Origin: Teretinema sp942493045
Lineage (GTDB): Bacteria > Spirochaetota > Spirochaetia > Treponematales > Treponemataceae
Assembly: GCA_942493045.1 (NCBI GenBank)
Contig: OW818665.1
Span: 558,001-622,000, forward strand
DNA: 64,000 bases
Direction: 5' to 3'
In this document: one piece after another, positions 55,348 to 63,414 of the stretch
Position numbering within the stretch: position 1 is the stretch's first letter
How the letters are laid out: every line of letters starts with the position of its first letter
Notes under the pieces: generated by a model
What the model was told of the DNA's origin: nothing
The model's database searches: none
The model's input: only the letters and a program-made list of their open reading frames with translations
Position numbers and translations under genes: made by a program

Positions 55348-57290
55348 TCGTACTGCAAAAGAATATCCGCGAGGATGATAAGCTACGCATCCGCACCTTC
55401 CTGGAAAAAAATTCGCTGCGCGTGAACGAGATAGCCGGTGAGGAAGAGACCATTTTCGGCGCGGTCGGACGGGTCGGTATAGATCCCCGCGAGGTGGAGA
55501 TCCTGCCCGGCGTTAAACAGGTTATTCCGATCTCCAAGCCTTACAAGATGGCTTCCCGCGAGTTCAAGCGCGACAACACTATCGTCAATGTGCGCGGCGT
55601 AAAAATCGGCGGCAACCGGGTAACGGTGATCGCCGGCCCTTGCGCCGTGGAAAGCCGCGAGCAGATGATGGAGGCCGCGGCAAGGGTCGCCGAATCCGGC
55701 GCGGTGATGCTGCGCGGCGGCGCCTACAAGCCCCGCACCAGTCCCTATGCCTTCCAGGGTATGGGCGCCGAGGGCTGTAAAATCTTACGCGAGGCCGGTG
55801 ACGCCTTTGGCCTGCCGGTGGTCACCGAGATAGTCTCGGCTGAGCATATCCCGGAAATGATCGATTTTATCGATGTCTACCAGGTCGGCGCGCGCAACAT
55901 GCAGAATTTCGAACTACTCAAAAAACTCGGCGCGCTCGGCAAGCCGGTGATCCTCAAGCGCGGTATGTCCGCGACTATCGAAGAGTGGCTGATGGCGGCG
56001 GAGTACCTGCTGGCCAGCGGCACCGAGGACGTTATCCTTTGCGAGCGCGGAATCCGCACCTACGAAAAGGCCACCCGCAACACCCTGGACCTTTCGGCCA
56101 TTCCAGTGCTGCGCTCCCTGACTCATTTGCCTATCATCGTTGATCCCAGCCATGCCGTCGGCGTGCGCGACAAGGTTCCGCCGATGTCCCTGGCGGCCAT
56201 CGCCGCAGGAGCAGACGGTCTGATCGTGGAGGTGCATCCCTGCCCGGAATGCGCCCTCTCCGACGGCGCCCAGTCCCTGTATCCCGAGCAGTTTGAAAAA
56301 ATGATGCGCGATATCGAAGTGCTGGCCCCGGTGGTCGGCAAGGCCGTTTCCCGACGTACAGTCAGCGGCAAACAGTCCGTCGGCGCCGCCGCGAGCAGGA
56401 CGGTTCCCGCTCCCGTTGGACCGGTGATCTGCGCCTATGCCGGCGGCCGCGGCGCCTATGCCGAACAAGCCCTGCGCCGCTACTGGGACGAAGAGGCCCA
56501 AAGCCTGCCGGTTTCCAATTTCCGCGAGGTATTGCACGCGGTGCTGGACGGCCGCGCCGCTTTCGGCATGCTGCCGATCGAGAACAGCCTCGCCGGATCG
56601 GTATACGAAAACTATGACAATTTAGCCCGCTATGAAGATATCGAGATAACCGGAACTGTGACGCTGCGCATCGACCACTCGTTGCTGGCGGTGAAGGGCG
56701 CTACCCTGGAAACCATCCAGACTGTCTATTCCCATCCGCAGGGCCTGGCCCAATGTGATGACTTCCTTTCAAAATTTCCGGCCTGGAAACATATTGAAAC
56801 CGATTCGACCTCGGCCGCCGCGGAGCTGGTTGCGGCTTCTGCCGACAAAACCAAGGCAGCCATCGCCAGCGAAAGCGCCGCGCCGATTTACCGGCTGGAA
56901 GCCCTGAAGTCCGGTGTGGAAACCAATCCGCGCAACTACACCCGCTTCGTGATCATCGCCCGCGCTGGGGAGCACCATTGCGAAAACCCGAACCACGCTA
57001 CGGTGGTGTTCAGCACGGCCAACGAGCCGGGCGCCTTGCATGAGGCCCTGGGGATTATCATGAAGCATGGTCTGAACCTGACCAAGTTGGAATCCCGGCC
57101 GATCCAGGGCGAGCCCTGGCGGTATCGATTTTACGCGGACCTCTCGCTGCCTACCGGTGTCGGAAACAGCGTAGTCGCCGGTTCGCGCCTGGAATCGCTA
57201 CTTGCGGAAATGGAAAAAATCAGTCAGGATGCAGGAATCGTTCAGGGCGTGCGGGTACTTGGACTATATAACAGCAAGGAGTTAACATGA
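55341..57290 (+). CDS. Fused DAHP synthase / prephenate dehydratase
   Basis: This 649-residue fusion begins with a ferredoxin-like regulatory segment (about 1-68; REDDKLRIRTFLEKNS) and a type I-beta DAHP synthase barrel (about 75-340; VIAGPCAVESREQM, RGGAYKPRTSPYAFQG, VDPSHAVGVRDKVPPM). A linker of about 25 residues leads into a prephenate dehydratase (about 365-545; AYAGGRGAYAEQAL, GMLPIENSLAGSVYENYD, the catalytic NYTRF at about 533-537). A C-terminal ACT domain (about 550-640; NEPGALHEALGIIMKHGLNLTKLESRP) carries the phenylalanine site. The first and a late step of phenylalanine synthesis thus share one chain. ATGA couples it to the following gene. Confidence 0.92.
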   Translation: MVIVLQKNIREDDKLRIRTFLEKNSLRVNEIAGEEETIFGAVGRVGIDPREVEILPGVKQVIPISKPYKMASREFKRDNTIVNVRGVKIGGNRVTVIAGPCAVESREQMMEAAARVAESGAVMLRGGAYKPRTSPYAFQGMGAEGCKILREAGDAFGLPVVTEIVSAEHIPEMIDFIDVYQVGARNMQNFELLKKLGALGKPVILKRGMSATIEEWLMAAEYLLASGTEDVILCERGIRTYEKATRNTLDLSAIPVLRSLTHLPIIVDPSHAVGVRDKVPPMSLAAIAAGADGLIVEVHPCPECALSDGAQSLYPEQFEKMMRDIEVLAPVVGKAVSRRTVSGKQSVGAAASRTVPAPVGPVICAYAGGRGAYAEQALRRYWDEEAQSLPVSNFREVLHAVLDGRAAFGMLPIENSLAGSVYENYDNLARYEDIEITGTVTLRIDHSLLAVKGATLETIQTVYSHPQGLAQCDDFLSKFPAWKHIETDSTSAAAELVAASADKTKAAIASESAAPIYRLEALKSGVETNPRNYTRFVIIARAGEHHCENPNHATVVFSTANEPGALHEALGIIMKHGLNLTKLESRPIQGEPWRYRFYADLSLPTGVGNSVVAGSRLESLLAEMEKISQDAGIVQGVRVLGLYNSKELT

Positions 57291-57790
57291 AACGCTATGT
57301 AATCGCGGTTCTGGTCCAGAACCACTCCGGTGTGCTCAGTCGCGTCTCCGGTCTTTTCAGCCGCCGCGGCTATAATATCGACAGTCTGACTGTCGGCGTA
57401 ACCGATAATCCGGATCTTTCGCGAATGACCATTGTGGTTCGCGGCGATGAGTATATTCTCGAGCAGATCGAAAAACAGCTGGCCAAGCTGGTTGAAGTCG
57501 TTTCCATCCAGCATTGCGAGCAGGCTACTACGGTGGTGCGCGAGCTGGCCCTGATCAAGGTGGCCACCGATGCCGCCAACCGCGCCAGTGTGCTGGAAAC
57601 CGCCAACATTTTCCGGGCCCGGATCATTGACGTGGCCATGGATTCCCTGATCATTGAAGCGACCGGCAGCGAGGAAAAGATCGCCGGCCTGATCCATCTG
57701 CTGCAGCCCTTCGGCATCAAGGAACTGGTCCGCACCGGCTTGACGGCCATGGAGCGCGGCGGCGCTGTGCTCTCGAGTCCGGTAACCTGA
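57287..57790 (+). CDS. Acetolactate synthase small subunit, copy 2
   Basis: This 167-residue protein has the same architecture as the first copy: an N-terminal ACT domain (HSGVLSRVSGLFSRRGYNIDSLTVGVTD) and a C-terminal ALS_ss domain (KVATDAANRASVLETANIFRARIIDVAMDSLIIEATG). It closes the thrA / DAHP-synthase operon with no catalytic subunit beside it. It may give ilvB-encoded synthase a second effector response. Confidence 0.92.
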   Translation: MKRYVIAVLVQNHSGVLSRVSGLFSRRGYNIDSLTVGVTDNPDLSRMTIVVRGDEYILEQIEKQLAKLVEVVSIQHCEQATTVVRELALIKVATDAANRASVLETANIFRARIIDVAMDSLIIEATGSEEKIAGLIHLLQPFGIKELVRTGLTAMERGGAVLSSPVT

Positions 57791-57792
57791 AA

Positions 57793-57816
57793 GATCCTGG
57801 GAAAAATCCCGGGGTC
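57793..57816 (+). terminator. Hairpin after the amino-acid operon, terminator-like but without T run
   Basis: GATCC-GGGA and TCCC-GGGTC arms around AAAA form a stable stem two bases after the stop. No U-tract follows, so it may be a weak terminator, an RNA-stabilising stem, or a Rho-assisted end. Confidence 0.45.
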
Positions 57817-57822
57817 TATTCA

Positions 57823-58800
57823 GTTGCTTGAAAGACTTTTCGCGCTGAGGAGAATATGAAGAGAGTTATAATTATATTTTTATTAACTGTCTTTTTTAAT
57901 TCCTGTACTGGTACTTCATATAAAGGCGCAATAAAACTATTAACTGTAGATAATAATATTGTCAAGATTAATTCAATAATCAATTCTGAAAGATCTGAGA
58001 TAATTTTAAACGAATTAAAATCAACTGATGAATTAAAATTTGGTGAAGATACAAATACTATTTTATATTTACGAAAAAACAATGGAACTTCTTTTTTGGG
58101 AAAATATACCATTGATAAAATGATAGATGAAAAAATATTCGAAACCAATTTTATGATTTCGTCATTCATAACTTATAATGGATATATTTATTATAAATCT
58201 TCCTCTGAGGTAAGTAGAGAGCCGGTTATGATTATGGTTTATGATCCATCATCGGGTACAAGTAAGATAATTATTAAGATTGAGGAGGGAAAAGAGTATA
58301 TATCTGCCTTCTCCGTCATTGGTGACACGGTTTATTACATTTTGTCTGGATTTGGAATTCAAGACTTGTATTCATATGATTTAAATGAACAGAAAACTGT
58401 TTTAATAAAATCAGCTGTTGCTGACGTATTCTCAAATGGAACTAGTTTAATTGTAGAAACAATGAATTTGGATACAAATTCATATTCTTCAACTATTGAA
58501 TATACCAGCACGCTGACATTATATAATTCGGGTAACCTGATGGATTTAGGTTTGGTTTATGAGAGAATGGGTGGTGTTCCAATAATTGTTGATAACGAAA
58601 AAATGATTCTTCCAATCGAAAGGAATTATCTGCGTAATCAGTTAAAGTCATTCCCTTTTGGATTTCAAGATAAAAATATTTCTTTCATAGTTTTTGACTA
58701 CAAGAATAGACATAATTTGGGAACGGTTTTTAATACTAATACAAAAGAGTTTAGCATTCTAGATGCAAGAATTCTTTAACAACCGCTGCAACCTCATATG
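57823..58800 (+). mobile_element. Candidate stray gene cassette
   Basis: The AT-rich block between GC-rich operons starts GTTGCTTGAAAGAC then TTTTCGCGCTGAGGAG, which parallels the leading ends of array cassettes (GTT...GAC, a TTCG-containing stem, GAGGA). It ends at an attC-like left arm, AACAACCGCTGCAACCTCATAT (58778-58799), with three differences in 22 from attC 5 or 8. The right arm of the attC cannot be found, and the ends are not complementary. I infer an inserted and decayed cassette. Confidence 0.5.
57856..58779 (+). CDS. AT-rich lipoprotein of unknown function
   Basis: This 307-residue protein has a lipobox FFNSCTG after a short hydrophobic signal. The rest is beta-rich with repeated YDP/YDLN-type strands (MVYDPSSGTSKIIIKI, LYSYDLNEQKTVLIKS), suggestive of a beta-propeller or related repeat fold. 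No family is recognised. Base and codon use differ strongly from both neighbours and match the cassette array at 1-9 kb. GAGGAG lies five bases before the start. The stop codon falls in the attC-like arm. Confidence 0.7.
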   Translation: MKRVIIIFLLTVFFNSCTGTSYKGAIKLLTVDNNIVKINSIINSERSEIILNELKSTDELKFGEDTNTILYLRKNNGTSFLGKYTIDKMIDEKIFETNFMISSFITYNGYIYYKSSSEVSREPVMIMVYDPSSGTSKIIIKIEEGKEYISAFSVIGDTVYYILSGFGIQDLYSYDLNEQKTVLIKSAVADVFSNGTSLIVETMNLDTNSYSSTIEYTSTLTLYNSGNLMDLGLVYERMGGVPIIVDNEKMILPIERNYLRNQLKSFPFGFQDKNISFIVFDYKNRHNLGTVFNTNTKEFSILDARIL

Positions 58801-59020
58801 TTAAGACCTCTGTCAGATGTCAACGCCGGTTAGTATTTTTACGCTTTTATCCAGTTTGATCTACCGGTTCGAGAAAGCGATTGTTTGAAGCCAATGGCCC
58901 GACTTTTAGACGTCACTTGTCCAGCCTGTAAACCATAATCATATCGGTCCCTTTATTTCTTCCGCATCGAATGAATCGGGTGTCTTGAGCGTTTATTACG
59001 CCATAGAGAGGAAACAACCA
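58780..59020. other. Non-coding stretch after the stray cassette
   Basis: It begins with the attC-like left arm and then returns to higher GC. No gene, terminator or clear promoter is recognised in the 241 bases before the polysaccharide lyase. Confidence 0.5.
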
Positions 59021-59827
59021 ATGACGACCCGAGGCATACCGATCCTGTTTCTGTTCGCGTCTCTTGTAACCGCTTCCTGCGGCGAGGTGCCGCTGCATCC
59101 CCTGAATCCGGAGTTCGAAACCTTTTCGTGCGACTTTGAAACCGGGAATATTCGCGATTACCGCTGGAGCGCCTACTCCCTGGCCCATGACGACTCGTTT
59201 CAGATCGTCACCGCTCCGGAGCCGGTGCGCGGCGGTTCGCGAGCCGGACGGTTCATTGTCCGTAACGGGGACCAGCCGACTACCGGAACCCGCGCCGAGC
59301 TGGGGCTGTCCGACTTGTACGGGCACAATACCGAGGTGTATTACGGATGGAGTTTCTATATCGATCCCGCTTCGGTGGACGTCGACAAATGGCAGCTGGT
59401 CGGGCAGTGGCACGACGCTCCCGACCCGCTTCTGAACGAAGACTGGTCGGGCTATATTCCCACCTCGCCTCCGCTTTCCGTCCTCTATCAAAACGGAAAA
59501 CTATCCCTCATTCTGCGGTCAACCGAGCTCTGGGGTCCGGGTAAAACGATCGGCAGCGTCGCGGTTAATAAAGGCGAGTGGATCGACCTGACCTTTCAGG
59601 TGTATTGGTCGGTCACCGATGAGGGCTGGGTGAGCGCGACTGTCAACGGGACGCCCATTACGGGATCGGCGGGAAACGGCTTTAAGGCGCGGGGGCGGAA
59701 TCTCCGCAACAAGGCCGGTAATTTTCTGCGGATCGGCGTCTACCGGGACGAAAGCATCGCGACGCCGCTGACCGTCTATTACGATGATATCCGGGTCGGA
59801 AGAACCCTCGCGGAGGTGACACCGTGA
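59021..59827 (+). CDS. Polysaccharide lyase-like lipoprotein (heparin lyase I-type fold)
   Basis: This 268-residue protein has a lipobox VTASCGE. The mature part reads FSCDFETGNIRDYRW, GDQPTTGTRAELGLSDLYGHNTEVYYGWSFYIDP, KWQLVGQWHD and GEWIDLTFQVYWSVTDEGWVSATVNG. This order is typical of the PF14099 polysaccharide-lyase jelly roll. The Arg-Ala-Glu and Gln/His residues are candidate active-site groups. It probably degrades uronic-acid polymers at the cell surface. The start follows GAGAGGAAA. It overlaps the barrel gene by four bases. Confidence 0.8.
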   Translation: MTTRGIPILFLFASLVTASCGEVPLHPLNPEFETFSCDFETGNIRDYRWSAYSLAHDDSFQIVTAPEPVRGGSRAGRFIVRNGDQPTTGTRAELGLSDLYGHNTEVYYGWSFYIDPASVDVDKWQLVGQWHDAPDPLLNEDWSGYIPTSPPLSVLYQNGKLSLILRSTELWGPGKTIGSVAVNKGEWIDLTFQVYWSVTDEGWVSATVNGTPITGSAGNGFKARGRNLRNKAGNFLRIGVYRDESIATPLTVYYDDIRVGRTLAEVTP

Positions 59828-60453
59828 AAAAAACCGCCGCGCTCATAGTTTTGCTTGCTCTGCTCTCCGCGCCGGCAGCCCTCGTCGCCGGAGAAAGCGA
59901 AGCGCTTCTCCCTGACGACCATCATGCCGTTTCGTTCGATCTCTACTTTTACAACGGCAGCTATTTTTTCTTCACGCTCGATATGGGCTACCGCTCGCCG
60001 TCCCTGCTCGAAAACGCCGATCTCCGGGCTACCGCCGCCTTCAAGTCTTACGGCTTGTCCGCGTTTGTCCTGAAGCCGGGTATCCAGGAGCTCGAGTCGG
60101 CCATGGAACTCTCAGCGCCCTCCTGGCGTTCCGGTTCGGTAAGTCTCGGTGTTTACGGTCTCGCCGGCGGAGTGCTGTGGTTTTCTACCCGGACCCATAA
60201 GGCCTCCGTACAGCCTCTGCTCGGCGGTGGTTTGACTCTGGCCTGGCGGGGCCTCGCGTTCCGCCTGCCTGCAAGGTTTCGCCTCTATGAAAACGGCTTT
60301 TCCTTTTCCGCCATACCCCGAATCGGCTGGCGGGCAGGGCCTGTCTCGATCCATGCCCTGTATGAAAGCGAGGTTTTGACGACCTGGGATTTTACCAACC
60401 ATGACTTTCGGGGAAGGTTTGGCCTAGGAACAGAGATTCTATTTGCGGAGTAA
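59824..60453 (+). CDS. Small outer-membrane-like beta-barrel protein
   Basis: This 209-residue protein has a signal peptide (MKKTAALIVLLALLSAPAALVAG). Alternating amphipathic strands follow (AVSFDLYFYNGSYFFFTLDMGYRS, VSLGVYGLAGGVLWF, LAFRLPARFRLYENGFSFSAIPRIGWRAGPVSIHALYESEV, GLGTEILF). No known family. The GTG start overlaps the lyase stop, so the two are made together. It could be a sugar-product pore or a surface partner of the lyase. Confidence 0.7.
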   Translation: MKKTAALIVLLALLSAPAALVAGESEALLPDDHHAVSFDLYFYNGSYFFFTLDMGYRSPSLLENADLRATAAFKSYGLSAFVLKPGIQELESAMELSAPSWRSGSVSLGVYGLAGGVLWFSTRTHKASVQPLLGGGLTLAWRGLAFRLPARFRLYENGFSFSAIPRIGWRAGPVSIHALYESEVLTTWDFTNHDFRGRFGLGTEILFAE

Positions 60454-60503
60454 ACGTATCAAGGACGGTTTTTTTCCGCCGCTACCCGCGCGGGCGTCGA
60501 TCG

Positions 60504-61721
60504 CTACACCCCCGGTAAGCCCCGCGACAGAACTTCCGTGAGGGTTACGGAGCGGATACCGTCGGAGGTACTGTTTTCGGACAGGGAGTCGATCAGGATT
60601 TTCGGCCAGGCGTCTCTGACGCACAGCAGGCTGGTTCGTTCACGGAGCCTTTCCTCGAAAGAAGAGCCCGGATCGGATAACTGGACATAGACACGGCTGT
60701 TTTCCTTTTCACAGATAAAGGTGATTTTTTGGCGGTCCCGGCCCTTCAGTTGAACCCGTCCCTGGCGTACATTCCAGAGGTCATAGCGTAAACGCAACAA
60801 CACTAGGTTTTCCATGGCCTGCAGGCGGTCCCCGGATTCTTCCGTGCCCAGGAAGGCTGTTCTGAGCCCCGTATCCCCAAAGTAGTAGACCTGGCCGCTG
60901 TCGAGGTCTTTTCCCTTATCCAGATCGTGCACCGGCATCCGCAGCAGGATGCCGCTGGCAGCGCAGTATTCCAGATAATCAAGAACGGCTTGCGGAGAGA
61001 TGGTTTGGCGGCGCTCGCCGAACCAGGCCGAGACCTCCCGGGCCGGAACGGGGGCGCCGGTGTGGGAGGCCGCGAATTCCAGCAGCAACCTGATGTGCGA
61101 AGCGTTGCGAACGCTGAACCGTTCGATCAGGTTTTTCAGCATAAAGGAATCACCGATCATGCTCAGCAGAGCCAGAGAGTCGGCGCTGCCCGGGGCGAGC
61201 AGGGCGGCGCGCGGTAAGCCCCCGGCTTCGGCGTACAGCTCCAGCTCAGAAGGCGAAGCCCTGCGGTTATGTATTTCCAGGAATTCAGGATAGAGCAGGG
61301 GGGAGACGGTTATGGTATTGATACGCAGTGCTTCTTTGTGCCCGCTCAAGTCCGAAAGGCTACCGGCTTTTTTCTCGGCCAGAAAGACTGTTACTGAGTG
61401 TTCCCTGATTATTCTTTCCAGGGCCTGAGGGAGACCGGCAATCGAGTCGGCGTCATCGATAATCAGGGCCGAAGGTCCGACTCCCAGGGCCTTGGCGGCG
61501 TTGAGCAAGCCGGTTTTTTCCGTAACACGGGTGTTTTCCCCGGACTGGGTATTGACGCTGACAAGGCGCACCGGCGGTACCCTGGTGCGCAGGGAGCGGG
61601 TGATTTCCCCAAGCAGGGTGCTTTTGCCGGAACCGGGCAAGCCGTTCAGGCAGATGATAGTGCCGCTCTCCGCCTGAACTAGAACTCGTTCAAGCAACAG
61701 TGGTCGTGATATTATACGCAT
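60504..61721 (-). CDS. AAA+ ATPase of the DUF4143-linked (AAA_14-like) type
   Basis: This 405-residue protein has Walker A NGLPGSGKST (about 25-34) and Walker B ALIIDDAD (about 85-92). A winged-helix-like middle is followed by a C-terminal domain (about 300-395) with FICEKENSRVYVQLSDPG and ERTSLLCVRDAWPKILID, the nuclease-like fold seen after AAA_14/DUF4143. The role of the family is not settled. A perfect TATAAT ends six bases before the start, and no ribosome site is seen. Confidence 0.75.
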   Translation of the reverse strand: MRIISRPLLLERVLVQAESGTIICLNGLPGSGKSTLLGEITRSLRTRVPPVRLVSVNTQSGENTRVTEKTGLLNAAKALGVGPSALIIDDADSIAGLPQALERIIREHSVTVFLAEKKAGSLSDLSGHKEALRINTITVSPLLYPEFLEIHNRRASPSELELYAEAGGLPRAALLAPGSADSLALLSMIGDSFMLKNLIERFSVRNASHIRLLLEFAASHTGAPVPAREVSAWFGERRQTISPQAVLDYLEYCAASGILLRMPVHDLDKGKDLDSGQVYYFGDTGLRTAFLGTEESGDRLQAMENLVLLRLRYDLWNVRQGRVQLKGRDRQKITFICEKENSRVYVQLSDPGSSFEERLRERTSLLCVRDAWPKILIDSLSENSTSDGIRSVTLTEVLSRGLPGV

Positions 61722-61727
61722 AAAACT

Positions 61728-61756
61728 ATTATATTAGACATAAATTAATTATACAA
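61728..61756 (-). promoter_or_regulatory. Strong promoter for leaderless expression of the AAA ATPase
   Basis: On the minus strand, TTGTAT (61756-61751), 17 bases and TATAAT (61733-61728) are followed by six bases and the ATG at 61721. The -10 box is a consensus match. Confidence 0.65.
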
Positions 61757-61808
61757 CTAAAAACCTAATACATAAGACACAAAGGTAAAATTTAGTGACT
61801 TAAAATAC

Positions 61809-61837
61809 TTGTGCGCTTAACTTTCTCCTGTTATATT
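61809..61837 (+). promoter_or_regulatory. Promoter of leuA-cimA
   Basis: TTGTGC (61809-61814), 17 bases and TATATT (61832-61837) lie 23 bases before the leuA start. AAGGAG follows as ribosome site. No leucine leader peptide or T-box is seen. Confidence 0.6.
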
Positions 61838-61860
61838 CGGGAGCAGACAAGGAGAATGAT

Positions 61861-63414
61861 ATGGCCAGACAGATCAAGATTTTCGACACTACCTTACGCG
61901 ACGGTGAGCAAGCTCCCGGATGCAGCATGAACCTCCAGGACAAACTGGAAGTCGCTGAAAGCCTGGCCAGGCTCGGTGTGGATATCATCGAAGCCGGTTT
62001 CGCCATTGCCAGTCCCGGCGACTTCCAATCGGTACAGGCCATTGCCCGCCAGATTAAAGGCGTCTCGGTAGCCTCCTTGTGCCGGGCTCTGGAAAAAGAT
62101 ATTGATACCGCCTGGGAGGCTATCCGCGACGCTGAGAGCCCGCGCATTCATACCTTCCTGGCCACCAGTCCGCTGCATATGGAATATAAGCTGAAGAAGA
62201 CCCCAGAACAGGTTTACGAGCAGGCTACCCGGATGGTGCGCTATGCCCGCAATCTCTGCGGCGATGTCGAGTTTTCGCTGGAAGACGCTTCCCGCTCCGA
62301 TCCGGCCTTTATGTATAAGGTCATTGAGGGCGTCATCAACGCCGGCGCCTCGACAATTAATATTCCCGACACTGTCGGCTATGCCGTTCCGGAAGAATTC
62401 TCGGCCCTGATCCGCAACATTCGCTCCAATGTACCCAATATCGACAAGGCCGTGCTGTCCGTGCACTGTCATAATGATTTGGGCTTGGCCGTGGCCAACA
62501 GCCTGGCGGCCGCCAAGGCCGGCGCCGACCAGATTGAATGTACCATTAATGGCTTGGGCGAGCGGGCCGGTAACGCGGCTTTGGAAGAAGTGGTTATGAA
62601 CCTGTTTACCCGCAAAGAATATTATGACATGGTCTCCCGGGTGGATACCTCGCAGCTCTACGCAGTCTCCAAAAAGGTCAGCAAGGCCACCGGCGTGCGC
62701 TGTCAGCCGAACAAGGCAATAGTCGGAGAGAATGCTTTTGCCCACGAGGCCGGTATTCATCAGCATGGTATTTTGGCCAATCGGGCAACGTACGAGATCA
62801 TGACGCCGGAATCGATCGGATTGCCGCACAGCAAAATGGTGCTCGGTAAGCACTCCGGCCGCCATGCCTTCGAAGAGCGCCTGAACTACCTTGGTCATCA
62901 TGTTGAAGAGGAAAAATTGAACAGCCTGTTTGAGGAATTCAAACGGCTGGCTGACAAGAAAAAGACCGTTTCGGACCGCGACATCGACGCCCTGGTCGGC
63001 GGTTCGATTTCCGGTATTCCCGAAGCCTTCAAACTGGACCGTTTTGTGATCAACTCCGGTTCCTCCATTACCGCGACCTCGGTGGTGCGCTTGACATTGA
63101 AGGATGGTTCGGTGGTGGAAAAGGTTTCCATCGGTGACGGACCGATTGACGCTTCACTGAACGCCGTAGACAAGATTATCGGCGGTTCCGAAATCAAATT
63201 GGAAGACTTCTCGCTGCAGATTGTCGACCCGCTGGAAACCGGCGCGGACGCCCAGGGCGAGGCCCATATGCGCATCACCCGCGAGGGACGGCACTGGAAC
63301 GGCTCCGGCGTATCCACGGATATTGTCGAGGCCGGTATCAAGGCTTATTTGCAGGCGGTCAATTCTATGACCTTTGAGCTGGAGCAGGAGCGGGCAAGGA
63401 GCGCGGAAAAATGA
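61861..63414 (+). CDS. leuA: 2-Isopropylmalate synthase
   Basis: This 517-residue protein has an N-terminal DRE-TIM barrel (FDTTLRDGEQAPGCSMN, metal His pair in VHCHNDLGLAVANS, NGLGERAGNAALEEV, to about 290) and a C-terminal leucine-responsive LeuA dimer domain (about 390-500). It condenses acetyl-CoA with 2-ketoisovalerate. Its stop overlaps the start of cimA, so the leucine and isoleucine entry enzymes are coupled. Confidence 0.95.
   Translation: MARQIKIFDTTLRDGEQAPGCSMNLQDKLEVAESLARLGVDIIEAGFAIASPGDFQSVQAIARQIKGVSVASLCRALEKDIDTAWEAIRDAESPRIHTFLATSPLHMEYKLKKTPEQVYEQATRMVRYARNLCGDVEFSLEDASRSDPAFMYKVIEGVINAGASTINIPDTVGYAVPEEFSALIRNIRSNVPNIDKAVLSVHCHNDLGLAVANSLAAAKAGADQIECTINGLGERAGNAALEEVVMNLFTRKEYYDMVSRVDTSQLYAVSKKVSKATGVRCQPNKAIVGENAFAHEAGIHQHGILANRATYEIMTPESIGLPHSKMVLGKHSGRHAFEERLNYLGHHVEEEKLNSLFEEFKRLADKKKTVSDRDIDALVGGSISGIPEAFKLDRFVINSGSSITATSVVRLTLKDGSVVEKVSIGDGPIDASLNAVDKIIGGSEIKLEDFSLQIVDPLETGADAQGEAHMRITREGRHWNGSGVSTDIVEAGIKAYLQAVNSMTFELEQERARSAEK

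Noticed and set aside
58855..58885. GGTTCGAGA, tRNA T-loop-like sequence
   Set aside because: No acceptor, D or anticodon arms can be built around it.
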